A stretch of 64,000 bases of DNA from contig SECP01000048.1 in the NCBI GenBank assembly GCA_004193285.1, forward strand, positions 1 to 64,000, in the 5' to 3' direction. How positions within the stretch are numbered: the first letter of the stretch is position 1; every line of letters begins with the position of its first letter. The DNA is from Myxococcales bacterium. Its GTDB lineage: Bacteria; Myxococcota_A; Polyangia; Polyangiales; Polyangiaceae. The notes beneath the pieces were generated by a model that ran no database searches, was not told where the DNA came from, and was given only the letters and a program-made list of their open reading frames with translations. Shown here in pieces: positions 29,706 through 38,605 of the stretch. Both the position numbers and the translations under genes were made by a program.

Positions 29706-31199
29706 TCAGTAGGGATTGTCGCCGGACGGATCGGCGGGCTTGGGTTTCGGTGCAGGAGTAGGCGCAGGCTCTGCCGGCTTGGGCTCGGGCTCGGCGGCGG
29801 GAGCAGGCGCTGGCGCAGGCTCGGAGCCGGGCTCGGTCTCCGCGGCTACCGCAGGCTTCGGCTTGGGCTTCGCAACCGGCCTCGGAGCGATGGGCGCCGG
29901 CGGGGCGGGAGCGGCGACGGGCTTGGCGCTGGGCACGAGCGCAGCGGAAGCGCTCGCGGAGGGGGCAGCGCTGGCAGACGGCGCGGCGCTTGCGGAGGCT
30001 GCGGCGCTCACAGAGTCGGCCGGCACCGCAGCGCTCGGAGCTTCGGCCGGCTTCGGTTCCTCGACGGGCGGAGGCGCGGGAATGGCGGCAGGCGTCGGCG
30101 TCTCCGCGACCGGTGCGGGCTCGGGCGCCGGCGCTGGCGGTCGTGAAAGGAAGAACACGGCCGCCGCTGCCGCCGCGATGGCGCCGAGGATGATGAGCGT
30201 GCGCCCGCTGCTGCCATCCGAAGCGGCCGGCGCCTCGGAGAGCACCGGCTTGGGGCGAGTCGACGGTCGAGTCGTCGCGGCGCGCTCCGCCGCCACCGCG
30301 GCCTTGCTCGCGGCAGTCGCCGGGCGCGCGCTCGCCGGCTTCTTCTCGCTCTTGGGCGCGTCCGAGCGCAGCGTGCGTGGCCCCTTGTCCGCGACGGGAG
30401 GCTCGCTCTTCTCGGCGACGGGGGAAAGCTCGGCGGCGACCGGCTGCGGCTTCTTTTCGGCTTCGGCCTTCACCGGCTCCGGCTTGGGCTCCGTCTTCGT
30501 TCCGACATCGTCCAGCGAACCGCCGGCCTCGCGCAGCGCATCTTGCAGCAGCTCCGCGGCTTGCTTCATCACCGTGCGATCCTCGGGCGGCGGCATGTCC
30601 CCCAACGAGTCCGACGGGGGAAAGAATCCGCCAGAGGAAGCCGTCGGCGGCGCGGGCGTTGGCTCCGCGGCGGCCGCCTTCGCGGCGGCGTGCGCGCCCA
30701 TCGCGCCCAGGCCAATCATCGTCGCCTTGCGAGGCGCCTTACCGGCCGGCTCGGTCAACGGAGTGCCCGGGCTCATCGCCGCCGCTGGCGTCACGCTCGG
30801 CGCGGTCTTGTTCCCGCCGCCGTCGCCGCCTCCGGCCTCGTACGCCGCGCCGGCGTCGCCGCGAGCAGCCACCAGCTGATCGATGGTCTTGCGCGACGCA
30901 TCGTCGATCTTGATGAACTTCACGCCCATGCCGCTCGGTCGCTCGCGGTCGCCCGTCTCGCTCTCGCGCTTCCACACGACGCGGCCGACGCCTTGAATGA
31001 CCTTCTGGTCTTCGGCGATCTTCACCTCGAACTTGAGCAGCGTGCCCGGCGGGAAGGGCGACGGCGTTTTGATGAACATGCCGCCGCGGCTCACATCGTG
31101 CGAGTGGTGCTCGATGAACTCATCGAGGGTGGCGCTTTTGTAGCGGACCGTCATGGTCAGCACCTTCGCGCGGGGGTCTTTTCGCGTTTCCTGCGCCAT
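29706..31199 (-). CDS. PilZ-domain protein with Ala/Pro-rich region and membrane segment
   Basis: A 497-residue protein. Residues about 5-110 are a PilZ domain of the type frequent in myxobacteria (SHDVSRGGMFIKT, PPGTLLKFEVKI, RERPSGMGVKFI), a c-di-GMP-binding fold, although the classical RxxxR motif is not obvious. The middle is Ala/Lys/Pro-rich low complexity, with one membrane segment (TLIILGAIAAAAAAVFFLS). The last 140 residues are Pro/Ala/Ser-rich and presumably outside the membrane. It is the first gene of a two-gene unit with the kinase. Confidence 0.85.
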   Translation of the reverse strand: MAQETRKDPRAKVLTMTVRYKSATLDEFIEHHSHDVSRGGMFIKTPSPFPPGTLLKFEVKIAEDQKVIQGVGRVVWKRESETGDRERPSGMGVKFIKIDDASRKTIDQLVAARGDAGAAYEAGGGDGGGNKTAPSVTPAAAMSPGTPLTEPAGKAPRKATMIGLGAMGAHAAAKAAAAEPTPAPPTASSGGFFPPSDSLGDMPPPEDRTVMKQAAELLQDALREAGGSLDDVGTKTEPKPEPVKAEAEKKPQPVAAELSPVAEKSEPPVADKGPRTLRSDAPKSEKKPASARPATAASKAAVAAERAATTRPSTRPKPVLSEAPAASDGSSGRTLIILGAIAAAAAAVFFLSRPPAPAPEPAPVAETPTPAAIPAPPPVEEPKPAEAPSAAVPADSVSAAASASAAPSASAAPSASASAALVPSAKPVAAPAPPAPIAPRPVAKPKPKPAVAAETEPGSEPAPAPAPAAEPEPKPAEPAPTPAPKPKPADPSGDNPY

Positions 31200-31396
31200 C
31201 AGCTTCTCCGAAACCCGTAGGCCAGCGTCTTACGCCAGCCGGCCGCAGTGACGCGACCCAAATCGGGCAAACAATCGTAGCGGACCCGTCCTCCGAAACC
31301 CAAACTTCTTCGCGGTCCTAGCACCTCGCCGGCCGCGTGGCCCGAGCTCTTTACGCCCCCTCCCCCCCAAAAAAGGCGGGGTAGGATGCCCCTTCG

Positions 31397-31741
31397 ATGA
31401 GCCGGCCCCGCCTGAACCACTTCCGTGCTTTTGCACGCCGCCCCGTCGGCCTCTCCGCCGTCGTCAGCCGCGGGGACGGCTCCTGGAAGCGCCCCGCCCG
31501 CCTCATCGACCTCGGCCTCGGCGGCGCCTGCATGGAAATGCTCGAAGCCGTCCCCAACGGCACCGCCATCTCCCTCGCCGTCGAAGCCCCCCACCTCTGG
31601 GACCCGCTCTTCCTCGAAGGCGAGGTCGTCTGGCTCCACACCATCGCCGGCAACGCGCGGGTCGGCGTGCGCTTCTACCACCGCTCCGGCCGCACCCTCC
31701 GCACCCTCACCGAGCTGCTCGAAGCCGAAGCCTACCACTGA
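31397..31741 (+). CDS. Stand-alone PilZ-domain protein
   Basis: A 114-residue protein made only of a PilZ domain: RRPVGLSAVVSRG at the N-terminus, then LIDLGLGGACMEM and VGVRFYHRS. Probably a small c-di-GMP effector or adaptor. It is divergent from the larger PilZ gene, with about 200 bases between, so both PilZ genes may share a control region. Confidence 0.85.
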   Translation: MSRPRLNHFRAFARRPVGLSAVVSRGDGSWKRPARLIDLGLGGACMEMLEAVPNGTAISLAVEAPHLWDPLFLEGEVVWLHTIAGNARVGVRFYHRSGRTLRTLTELLEAEAYH

Positions 31742-32063
31742 GCCCCGCTCAGCACGCCGCCTTCCCGCCCGATCTCGTCCGCGACCACGAGTCAACCCGA
31801 GCCGCGAGCCCCGCGACGCCCGCAGCAACAGCACCAGGCTCCTAGGGCTGCCGCGCCGCAGCTTCCCTCGCAGAAGCTAACGTGCCGTCCCTCGGTCCCG
31901 CCGTTTCGCTCGTCGCTCCGTCTCGTCCCCCGGCGACACAACGCGCTCAGCGCCACCCTCCGTGCGCGATCGCCAAAAAGAGGAGCCGCTCCTTTTCGTG
32001 TCGCCTGCTGCCAGCTAGAGAGTGGGAGGCGTCCACCCTCCAGCCGCTCACGCGACGCCGCTT
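31742..32063. other. Intergenic stretch without a supported gene
   Basis: A 6-bp hairpin (CTGAGC / GCTCAG, 31738-31752) follows the PilZ gene and may act as a weak terminator. Short open frames in the rest have no start signal or recognisable protein pattern. Nothing else is seen. Confidence 0.5.
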
Positions 32064-33080
32064 CTAAACGGGCGGTAGTCCGCGCAGCACGCGATCGTGA
32101 TGGATCAGCATCTCGTACACCGCCGGTCCGCGATTGAACGGGTAGTCGTGCGGCCCCGGGATCACTACCAGCGTATGCGGCACCCCCGCCGCCTTCATGG
32201 CCGCGCTCATCGCCTTCGTCGCCGCCAAGAAGTAATCGCCGTCGCTCGTCAGCAGCCGAAAAGAGAGTCCCGGATTCTTCTGCCGCGCCTGCGCCGCGCG
32301 CGTCGCCACCGGTCCCGCGTTTTCCAAGTCGAACGCAGGCTGCAAGCCGCCCACCGAAGCGAAAGCCTCCGGGTTGCGCAGACCGATGGCCAGCGCGGCC
32401 CGCCCGCCCAAGCTGATGCCGTCCACACCCGTGGTTTGGGGCGTGCCGATGGCGGGCGTTTCACGCGCGGCGCGCCCGAGCAGCTCCTCCACCGCAAACT
32501 TCGCGAGCGGCGGCACCTTCGTGAAGGGCTCATCACCCCGCAGCATGTCTGGCGTGTACGAGTTCACGATCACGAGACCCCGATAAGGATGCTCGGCGAG
32601 CGCCGCGTTCAGCTTCGCCAGCCGCGCCTCGTCCACGAACCCTTGCAGATCCCCGGCCGTGAGCGGCGGGTGTTTCAGGCGCTCCAGCGCGCGCGTCATG
32701 CCGTAGTCGTCCAGCCAGCCGCGCGCGCCCTTCTCCGGCCCTTTGCGCGCCTCACCCGTCCCGTGAAACGTGAGTAGCACCGGGAAGCGCTCATCCGGCA
32801 GCCGCTCCGGCAGCACCACCACGGCGCTCATGGGCCCGACCGGAGTGTCCGCGTACGACCAAGTCACCTCGGTCTGCGGCAACTTCACCGCCGCTGGCGC
32901 TGGCGGTGCCGCACCCTCCGCGCCGCTTGGCGCGGCCGCGGCCGCGGCCTCGGGCGCCCCGGGCACGCTCGGCCTCGCCGCCGATGTCACCCGCTCACCG
33001 GGCGGCGCCTGCTTCGAGCAAGCGGCGAGTATCAAGAGCGCTCCGAAAGCGAACGCCGCGCGTCCCTGCTCAGAAAGCAT
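32064..33080 (-). CDS. Putative esterase lipoprotein (alpha/beta hydrolase)
   Basis: A 338-residue protein with a lipobox (LILAAC, C21) and an Ala/Pro-rich linker (about 30-70). The hydrolase part has FPVLLTFHGTGE, the nucleophile elbow GISLGG, and a likely catalytic pair in LLTSDGDYF (Asp) and PGPHDYPF (His). It resembles the esterase D/putative esterase group. The gene overlaps the end of gloB by 11 bases, so the two are co-transcribed. Confidence 0.78.
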   Translation of the reverse strand: MLSEQGRAAFAFGALLILAACSKQAPPGERVTSAARPSVPGAPEAAAAAAPSGAEGAAPPAPAAVKLPQTEVTWSYADTPVGPMSAVVVLPERLPDERFPVLLTFHGTGEARKGPEKGARGWLDDYGMTRALERLKHPPLTAGDLQGFVDEARLAKLNAALAEHPYRGLVIVNSYTPDMLRGDEPFTKVPPLAKFAVEELLGRAARETPAIGTPQTTGVDGISLGGRAALAIGLRNPEAFASVGGLQPAFDLENAGPVATRAAQARQKNPGLSFRLLTSDGDYFLAATKAMSAAMKAAGVPHTLVVIPGPHDYPFNRGPAVYEMLIHHDRVLRGLPPV

Positions 33081-33840
33081 CTTTCATCGCTCGGACTGCC
33101 GCCAGCACCGCTTGCGGTGAGCGATCCTGCGCCAGCCGTTCGTTGACCTTGGCGACCACGTCCTTTTCCGCGACGCGCAAGAACGGGTTCGTCATCCGCT
33201 CCTCGCGGAGCGTGCTCGGCAGAGTCGGCTCGCCCTTGTCACGCGCCGCCTGCGCCCACGCGAGCTTCGTCGCGATCGCCACGTTGTTCGGCTCCAGCGA
33301 CTCGGCAAAGCGCAAGTTGCTGAGCGTGTACTCGTGACCGCAGTAGATGCGCGTGTCGTCCGGCAACGCGCCCAGCTTCAGGTTCAGCGATTCGTACATC
33401 TGCGCCGCGGTGCCTTCGAACAAACGCCCGCAGCCCGCCGCGAACAACGTATCGCCCGTAAACGCCGCGCCCTCCGCCACGTACGCCACCGCGCCGAGCG
33501 TGTGCCCGGGAATGTGCAGCGCCTTCACCCCGATCCCCGCCACATCGAACTCCTGCGCGTCCTCCAAAAAATCAGTCTGACCGGGGATGCGTCCGCGATC
33601 CGTCTGGTACCCGAACACCTTCACGCCCGGATACCTCGCGAGCACCCCCTCGTTTCCGCCCACGTGATCCACATGGTGATGCGTCGCCAAAATCGCGCGC
33701 GGCGTCAGCCCGAGCCGCTCGAGCTCCGCGAGCACCGGCCCCTCCTCGCTCGCATCCACCACAATGGCGTCCGAGCTGCCCGGCAGGTGCAGCAAGTACG
33801 CGTAATTGTCCTTCAGGCACGGCACCAGGTGAACTTCCAC
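33070..33840 (-). CDS. gloB: Hydroxyacylglutathione hydrolase (glyoxalase II)
   Basis: Hydrolyses S-lactoylglutathione in methylglyoxal detoxification. The GTG at 33840 (VEVHLVPCLKDNYAYLL) gives 256 residues, the usual length, with GGTGG shortly upstream; a longer frame adds 44 non-conserved residues. The metallo-beta-lactamase zinc motif is THHHVDHVGG, with further ligands in HIPGHTLG, FTGDTLF and YCGHEYT, and the family-specific C-terminal domain follows. Confidence 0.93.
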   Translation of the reverse strand: MEVHLVPCLKDNYAYLLHLPGSSDAIVVDASEEGPVLAELERLGLTPRAILATHHHVDHVGGNEGVLARYPGVKVFGYQTDRGRIPGQTDFLEDAQEFDVAGIGVKALHIPGHTLGAVAYVAEGAAFTGDTLFAAGCGRLFEGTAAQMYESLNLKLGALPDDTRIYCGHEYTLSNLRFAESLEPNNVAIATKLAWAQAARDKGEPTLPSTLREERMTNPFLRVAEKDVVAKVNERLAQDRSPQAVLAAVRAMKDAF

Positions 33841-33972
33841 GCCGCCACCATACGCCCGTCGGCCCCCCGCCGCGCGTAGCACCTTGGCGACGCCCCAATC
33901 CCCGCAAATCCAGCTAAACGCGCGGAACCCTTGACGCCCCCACCCTCCCCGCGGCATAGACGCACCCTTCAA

Positions 33973-34049
33973 GCGCCCCTAGCTCAGCTGGATAGAGCGA
34001 CGGCCTCCGGAGCCGTAGGTCAGTGGTTCGAATCCACTGGGGCGCACCA
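33973..34049 (+). tRNA. tRNA-Arg (anticodon CCG)
   Basis: A 77-base cloverleaf with encoded CCA. Acceptor stem GCGCCCC/GGGGCGC, D-arm GCTC/GAGC, anticodon stem ACGGC/GCCGT with loop CTCCGGA (anticodon CCG at 34007-34009), variable loop AGGTC, T-arm AGTGG-TTCGAAT-CCACT, discriminator A and CCA. It is the integration site of the island that follows; from the anticodon loop onward the sequence was probably supplied by the island. Confidence 0.95.
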
Positions 34050-35376
34050 TCGTAGCGTGCGGAATTGATTCAAGATCGGCGGGGTCGACGGAGGACGCCG
34101 AAGGTGTGTCCTCGGTGCTCTGCAGCAAGGATGCAGCAAACGGATCCGTTTCGGCGTTTGCAGCAAGCTTCTGCTCGGCGACTTCGTCAGCCGCTACGGC
34201 GTCCGGAATCGGTAGGCCGAACTGGAGGCGATCGACCTCGGCCTGTAGGTAGCCGGGCGTGAGGTGGCCGTAGACCTCCATGGTGATGCGCGGGTCGCGA
34301 TGACGGAGGATGCGCTGGACGGCGGCGGGGTTGGCGCCGGCCATCATCAGCAAGCTCGCCGTAGTGTGTCGGAGGTCGTGGAAGCGCAGCGGTCGGACCT
34401 GGGCTTTGGGCCAGAGCAGGTGGTTGTGCGTGGGGCAACGGCGCTGGACCGCGTCTGGGGCTGGCTCTGAGTAGCCGCAGTCTTTCTTCCGGCAGACGTG
34501 GGTGTAGCCCTGGACAATCCCCGCGCGACCGAGGGCACGGCGGAGCACGCCTTCGAGCGCGACGTCGGGCCGCATCATGCCGCCCTGTTCGTTCGGGAAC
34601 ACCAGCTCCGAAGGCGACCGCTCGAGAGCTTGCTGCAGGTAGGGGATGAGCTCGCGAGCAATTGGGATGGCTTCGGCGCGCTTGCCCCTGGTGGTGCCTT
34701 GAGCGTGAGAGCGGGCGATGTTGATGAGGCCAGCCGTGAGATGGACATCGCTCTTGCGGAGGCCCAGCAGCTCCCCGCGGCGCATGCCGGTAAAAATGGC
34801 GATGGCCAACAGCGGACGCCACCGATCCGAGAGCGCGTTGAGCACCCGCGGAACCTCCTCGGCGTGTAGGAAATCCGGCAGACGCTTGGCGACCTTTCGG
34901 CGAGCAACCTCGGCAGCCGGATTGAGGCCGACGAAGCGCCCCGCGCGCTTGGCATGGTTGAAGGCGGTCAGAACGAATCGCCGGAGGTGATTCAAGGTCT
35001 GGGGCGACAGCCGAGCGGCGCGTGACTGCAGGAAGACTTCGATCGTGGCAGGCGTCACGTGCACGAGACGGAGCGAGCCAAGCTCCGAGCCGACCAGATT
35101 CTTCTGAACGGAGGACTTGTTGCGCTCGTGAGAGGGCGAGCCCACCGAATACGTGTCCAGCCACCACTGCATGAGCTCGTCGAAGGTGCCCCCACCGTCC
35201 TCGGCGGGCAGCGGCTCGAGACCGAGGCGCTGTCGCTCACACTGACGTTCGAGCTCGCCGGCGAGGCGCCTTGCTTCAGTTTTGGTCCGTGCGCTCGAAA
35301 CCTTGTCGCGCCATTTGCCACGCGCGTCTTTGTAGTGGATGTAGAACCTGTCACCGCGCTTGTAGACCGACGCCAT
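33979..35376 (-). CDS. Tyrosine recombinase/integrase of the island
   Basis: Site-specific recombinase of the phage integrase family. ATG 35376 (MASVYKRGDRFYIHY) is chosen; upstream in-frame residues do not look conserved. Order: N-terminal arm-binding domain, SAM-like core-binding domain, catalytic domain with Arg (GMRRGEL), His-x-x-Arg (HDLRHTTAS), His (LRHRDPR) and the tyrosine nucleophile (MEVYGHL). A Cys/His insertion (C-x4-C-x13-C-x2-H) resembling a zinc ribbon sits between the first Arg and the HxxR motif. The last 24 or so residues (RPSGFEPLTYGSGGRRS) are read through the tRNA gene on the opposite strand, a hallmark of tRNA-integrated elements. Confidence 0.93.
   Translation of the reverse strand: MASVYKRGDRFYIHYKDARGKWRDKVSSARTKTEARRLAGELERQCERQRLGLEPLPAEDGGGTFDELMQWWLDTYSVGSPSHERNKSSVQKNLVGSELGSLRLVHVTPATIEVFLQSRAARLSPQTLNHLRRFVLTAFNHAKRAGRFVGLNPAAEVARRKVAKRLPDFLHAEEVPRVLNALSDRWRPLLAIAIFTGMRRGELLGLRKSDVHLTAGLINIARSHAQGTTRGKRAEAIPIARELIPYLQQALERSPSELVFPNEQGGMMRPDVALEGVLRRALGRAGIVQGYTHVCRKKDCGYSEPAPDAVQRRCPTHNHLLWPKAQVRPLRFHDLRHTTASLLMMAGANPAAVQRILRHRDPRITMEVYGHLTPGYLQAEVDRLQFGLPIPDAVAADEVAEQKLAANAETDPFAASLLQSTEDTPSASSVDPADLESIPHATMVRPSGFEPLTYGSGGRRSIQLS
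34005..34022 (+). repeat. attL core (inside tRNA-Arg)
   Basis: CTCCGGAGCCGTAGGTCA, spanning the anticodon loop, 3' anticodon stem, variable loop and first T-stem base. The same 18 bases occur at 53070-53087. Confidence 0.85.
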
Positions 35377-35383
35377 GGGGACC

Positions 35384-35602
35384 TCAGGGACGGCGCAAAG
35401 GTAGCACTCGCCACGTCTGTCGCGGCTCTCCACGCGCAAACGCGTGAATTGCTTGGGGATCGAACCGGAGGAGCCCCCCGACGCGAAGGCAGGGCAAAAG
35501 TCCCGCTTCCGCTCGGTGATAAACCCACGAGCGGCTGACCTTAAGGTAGCGAACGACGTCGTTCACGGTCCACAGCGTCTCACCCATTTCATCCTGTGCC
35601 AT
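35384..35602 (-). CDS. Excisionase/AlpA-like helix-turn-helix protein
   Basis: A 72-residue protein from ATG 35602 with AAAGGAC upstream. The sequence LWTVNDVVRYLKVSRSWVYH followed by a wing (LRVGGLLRFDPQAIHAF) is the HTH_17/excisionase pattern. It lies 7 bases upstream of the integrase gene on the same strand, the usual place for a recombination directionality factor. Confidence 0.85.
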   Translation of the reverse strand: MAQDEMGETLWTVNDVVRYLKVSRSWVYHRAEAGLLPCLRVGGLLRFDPQAIHAFARGEPRQTWRVLPLRRP

Positions 35603-35627
35603 CACGCGTCCTTTCGAGGCTGCGTTG

Positions 35628-37397
35628 CTATCCGCCGCCAAATTCTGCAATCGCTTCACGCTCGTCCCAGTCGCTTGGAATCACGAGTGACTCTGGTGAC
35701 TCGTGTGCCCGTCCAGGGGTACCCTCGTGGCGCGGCACCGTTGCGGGCGGCTGCCAACGATCGTCACAAGAGTCACCGGAGTCACTGCCGCTTGGTTTGG
35801 CGCTGACCAGACGCCAAGGCCGACCGGCAGCCGTCTTCGTCCCATGATCCAGCGCACGGCCAGCTAAGACGCGGCCCCGAAATTTCCTCAGGAGCGCGCC
35901 AAAACGTCGAGCGTCTGGCAGCTTGTCGATAGTAGTGCCGCACCCCTCGGCGACGGCGTCGCGCAACGTTGTGTAAGTGGCGTCCGTGCTCGCCATTGCG
36001 CGCAAAAGCTCACCGGCCGTCATTGCTTGCTTCTCAAGTCCGACTGATTCCAGTCCGGTGAGCAGGCGCTCGAGAACATCACGGTCGCGATCGGCGGCAT
36101 TCGCAAGCTCCACCCGCGTTTCAGCGGGATCTGGAAACCCGAGCCAGACAATCGCGCCGCGCACCACCCGCGTCCATTCCTCGAAAGAGCCCCAAGGCTT
36201 CAGATTCTGATCAGGTTGCCCCGCGACAAAATAGGCACGCAGCACCGTCAACGCCGCCACGAACAAACGCGGTCGATGCTGGCGGACGAAGCTCAAAAGG
36301 TTGGCATGTCGAAACCTCGTCCGGGCTTCAGGATTCTCCTCCGACGACTCGAGGCGCACATGAAGGGTCCGCCTCGCCATGTCCCCGGCGAGGGACACGT
36401 TGTTGCCGGTGGCGAGCCAAATGGTGCGCAAAAGCACGCGCACCGAAGTGTTCCCACCCAGCAATCGATCGCTCCATTCGACGGACGTGAGAGCGGCGTC
36501 GAGAGCTGGTGACCCGAGCGTCCCTGCCACGTTATCGAGGAGAACAGCTAAGTCTCCGTTGAGCGCGATCGTGGTGATGCGTTTCCTCTGCTCCTCGTCT
36601 TCTCTAACGGGAGCCATCCGAGGCAGGGTCTGTCCCGTAGCAATTAGCCCCGCCACTTCAGCGAGAAGCGTCTTTCCCGAGCCTCTAGTGTTCGCGTCAA
36701 TCAGCGCCAGGGGGACGCATCCCGAAATCGCCGGGCGCCCTACCAGCGAGAGCACAATTGAAAGCCACGCTGCACGGTGGGCGGCGGACGCGAACGGAAA
36801 GTCGACGACGACGTTCAGCAGCTCGTCTGCCGCCCGAACTGCCTGCTCTCGCGTCGGCTGCGGCGGAAAGGCGGGAAAACTGACACCCGGCACGTAGAGT
36901 GTTCCAGTAACGGAGTCGTATCCCGGATGGGCCACGACGCTTCCGTTCGGCCTCAGAAATGGCCCCTGCGTCATCGCTACCAAGGGGCGGACCGCGTTCC
37001 ATTGTCCACGAGCCGCGACGGCGCTCACCACGGCGCCCGGAACGCTCGTCCGACGAGTCTCGGATGGTTGCCCTTCGCTCGGGCGCCGGAACGTCGTGAA
37101 CTGAGCGACGCTGGATAAGATTTCGCGCAAACGTGCCGACGGCATGGCAGCGATGCGAGGGGCGCCGTCGGGTCGAACGACGGTCTTACCGGGGGAGGGC
37201 TCGCGCACGACGTGCACCAGCTGTCCGCCGCGTTGGAACACGTCTGAATGAGCCGCTAGCAGTGGCATCACGGCGTCCGCCATCGCCTCTTCATCGAATT
37301 GGATCTGTATCGTTGGAGGAGCTGCGAACGCCGCATCGGCCGCGGCCACCGCCTCACTTGGAAGGACCTGTTCAACCGGACGCTTTCTCACCGCCAC
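35628..37397 (-). CDS. Helicase-like P-loop ATPase of the island replication module
   Basis: A 589-residue protein with a Walker A motif at residues about 234-243 (DANTRGSGKTLLAE), a Walker B-like AVLLDNVAGTLG and a sensor-like WLATGNN, as in phage/plasmid replicative helicases of superfamily III-like type that work with prim-pol proteins. The C-terminal 60 residues are polar and poorly ordered-looking. It overlaps the prim-pol gene by 10 bases, so primase and helicase are made together. Confidence 0.75.
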   Translation of the reverse strand: MAVRKRPVEQVLPSEAVAAADAAFAAPPTIQIQFDEEAMADAVMPLLAAHSDVFQRGGQLVHVVREPSPGKTVVRPDGAPRIAAMPSARLREILSSVAQFTTFRRPSEGQPSETRRTSVPGAVVSAVAARGQWNAVRPLVAMTQGPFLRPNGSVVAHPGYDSVTGTLYVPGVSFPAFPPQPTREQAVRAADELLNVVVDFPFASAAHRAAWLSIVLSLVGRPAISGCVPLALIDANTRGSGKTLLAEVAGLIATGQTLPRMAPVREDEEQRKRITTIALNGDLAVLLDNVAGTLGSPALDAALTSVEWSDRLLGGNTSVRVLLRTIWLATGNNVSLAGDMARRTLHVRLESSEENPEARTRFRHANLLSFVRQHRPRLFVAALTVLRAYFVAGQPDQNLKPWGSFEEWTRVVRGAIVWLGFPDPAETRVELANAADRDRDVLERLLTGLESVGLEKQAMTAGELLRAMASTDATYTTLRDAVAEGCGTTIDKLPDARRFGALLRKFRGRVLAGRALDHGTKTAAGRPWRLVSAKPSGSDSGDSCDDRWQPPATVPRHEGTPGRAHESPESLVIPSDWDEREAIAEFGGG

Positions 37398-38185
37398 GCC
37401 TCAGAGCAATGAGAGGAGTGCGCGCAATAGAAGACGCCGCGCCGGTCGCGCGACCCAGGACTGGGCGCAAAAATGACCGTCGAAGAATCGAACGGCCTTC
37501 CCGTCGAGTGAAACTGCTCGGTCGGACAGCGCACCGCAAAAACGCCGGGCCGCACCTCGTCGCCGAGCCAGCCAGCAAGCTTGAAGACCAATCCCAAGTA
37601 GAAGGTCTCGGCCTCCACGGACGCGCCAAGGGCCCGCGGCCTTCGCGCACGTCGAGCGTTGTTCGAAAGCCTCCTCACGAGCCAGACAGGTGGCAGCGCA
37701 AGCTCGGCCTCGCCAAGGCGGCTCGATGCTTCCCAACGGTAGCGTCGCCCGTTAGGGTGCTGCGACGGCGGCACCACGACGTACCCCGATAGCAACCCCT
37801 TCACGTCGATGCCGCTTACGTCCACCCCGTCCACTGGCAACGTCGTGCGACGTACATCGTCGAGCTCAGTGTTGCGACGAAACCACAAATGAAATCCGCC
37901 ACCGCCAGTCAAAGCCGTTACGGTCGAAGGCAAAACTGGGAGAGCAGCGAGCGACTCGTCTCCGAAATTCCGCACGTCGATGTCCAGCACGAAGTGCCCC
38001 GATTTCGACGGCGCGATTCCAATGTTGGCGGTGGGCCAGCGACGCGCCCAATCATGTAATATGGCGGGGTCACGTGTGGCATCGCGCTCGCCTCGTCGGC
38101 AAAGTGGAGCCTTACCCCTGCCAGCGATTGGCAGGACGTGGAAGCCAAGCTCGGCGTAGGCACTGGCGGCGCGAAGGAAGATCAT
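37388..38185 (-). CDS. Bifunctional primase/polymerase (prim-pol)
   Basis: A 265-residue archaeo-eukaryotic-type primase. ATG 38185 is preceded by GGGAGGGAGGA and starts the typical AASAYAELGFHVLPIAGRGKAP N-terminus, split here at the conserved PI. The acidic metal-binding pair is LDIDV, followed by TGGGGFHLWF and the later Asp/His-containing GIDVKGLLSGYVVVPPS. These enzymes prime or copy plasmid and phage DNA. Overlaps of 4 and 10 bases with both neighbours mark a compact replication operon. Confidence 0.88.
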   Translation of the reverse strand: MIFLRAASAYAELGFHVLPIAGRGKAPLCRRGERDATRDPAILHDWARRWPTANIGIAPSKSGHFVLDIDVRNFGDESLAALPVLPSTVTALTGGGGFHLWFRRNTELDDVRRTTLPVDGVDVSGIDVKGLLSGYVVVPPSQHPNGRRYRWEASSRLGEAELALPPVWLVRRLSNNARRARRPRALGASVEAETFYLGLVFKLAGWLGDEVRPGVFAVRCPTEQFHSTGRPFDSSTVIFAPSPGSRDRRGVFYCAHSSHCSEAWR

Positions 38186-38451
38186 TCCTCCCTCCCGGGC
38201 GCCGCAACCCAGGGCAGCTCGCTTTGCCGTGGGTCGGAGACCACGGCGGCATCCACGGCACCACCCATGCCTTTGCGTGGCCACCCGGTACTATCAGCCA
38301 AAAACCGCTCCAAATCCGCCCGGCGAACTAGACGCCGCCGTCCGGGTCGCGTGCTTGGAAGTCTGCCAGTGGCGATCCAATGACGAACGGTACTGAGCGC
38401 CGTCCGCGTTTCCTCCGCAACCTCTTCAAGCAATAGGAAGGGACTGGTCAT
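38182..38451 (-). CDS. Small HTH DNA-binding protein
   Basis: An 89-residue protein from ATG 38451. LLLEEVAEETRTALSTVRHW and TRPGRRRLVRRADLERFL form the helix-turn-helix and wing of the excisionase/MerR-like group. It overlaps the prim-pol start as ATGA and is probably the first gene of the replication operon, hence a likely regulator or second excisionase. Confidence 0.78.
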   Translation of the reverse strand: MTSPFLLLEEVAEETRTALSTVRHWIATGRLPSTRPGRRRLVRRADLERFLADSTGWPRKGMGGAVDAAVVSDPRQSELPWVAAPGREE

Positions 38452-38605
38452 CTTCGTCACCTCTCGGCGCAAGCAAGCAAGCACGCCGAGGACATGATGC
38501 CAGCGCGATCGTCCGCCCCCCGGTCCGCGCCATGCTCGCCCCCCATTCGCGCCAGAACACTTTGATGTTGCCGGAATGCCAAGCAGGCATCGCCGCCAAG
38601 GGAAG

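Noticed and set aside
31882..32067. Small open frame between the PilZ gene and the esterase
   Set aside because: No start signal, Ser/Arg/Pro-rich composition as in chance frames.
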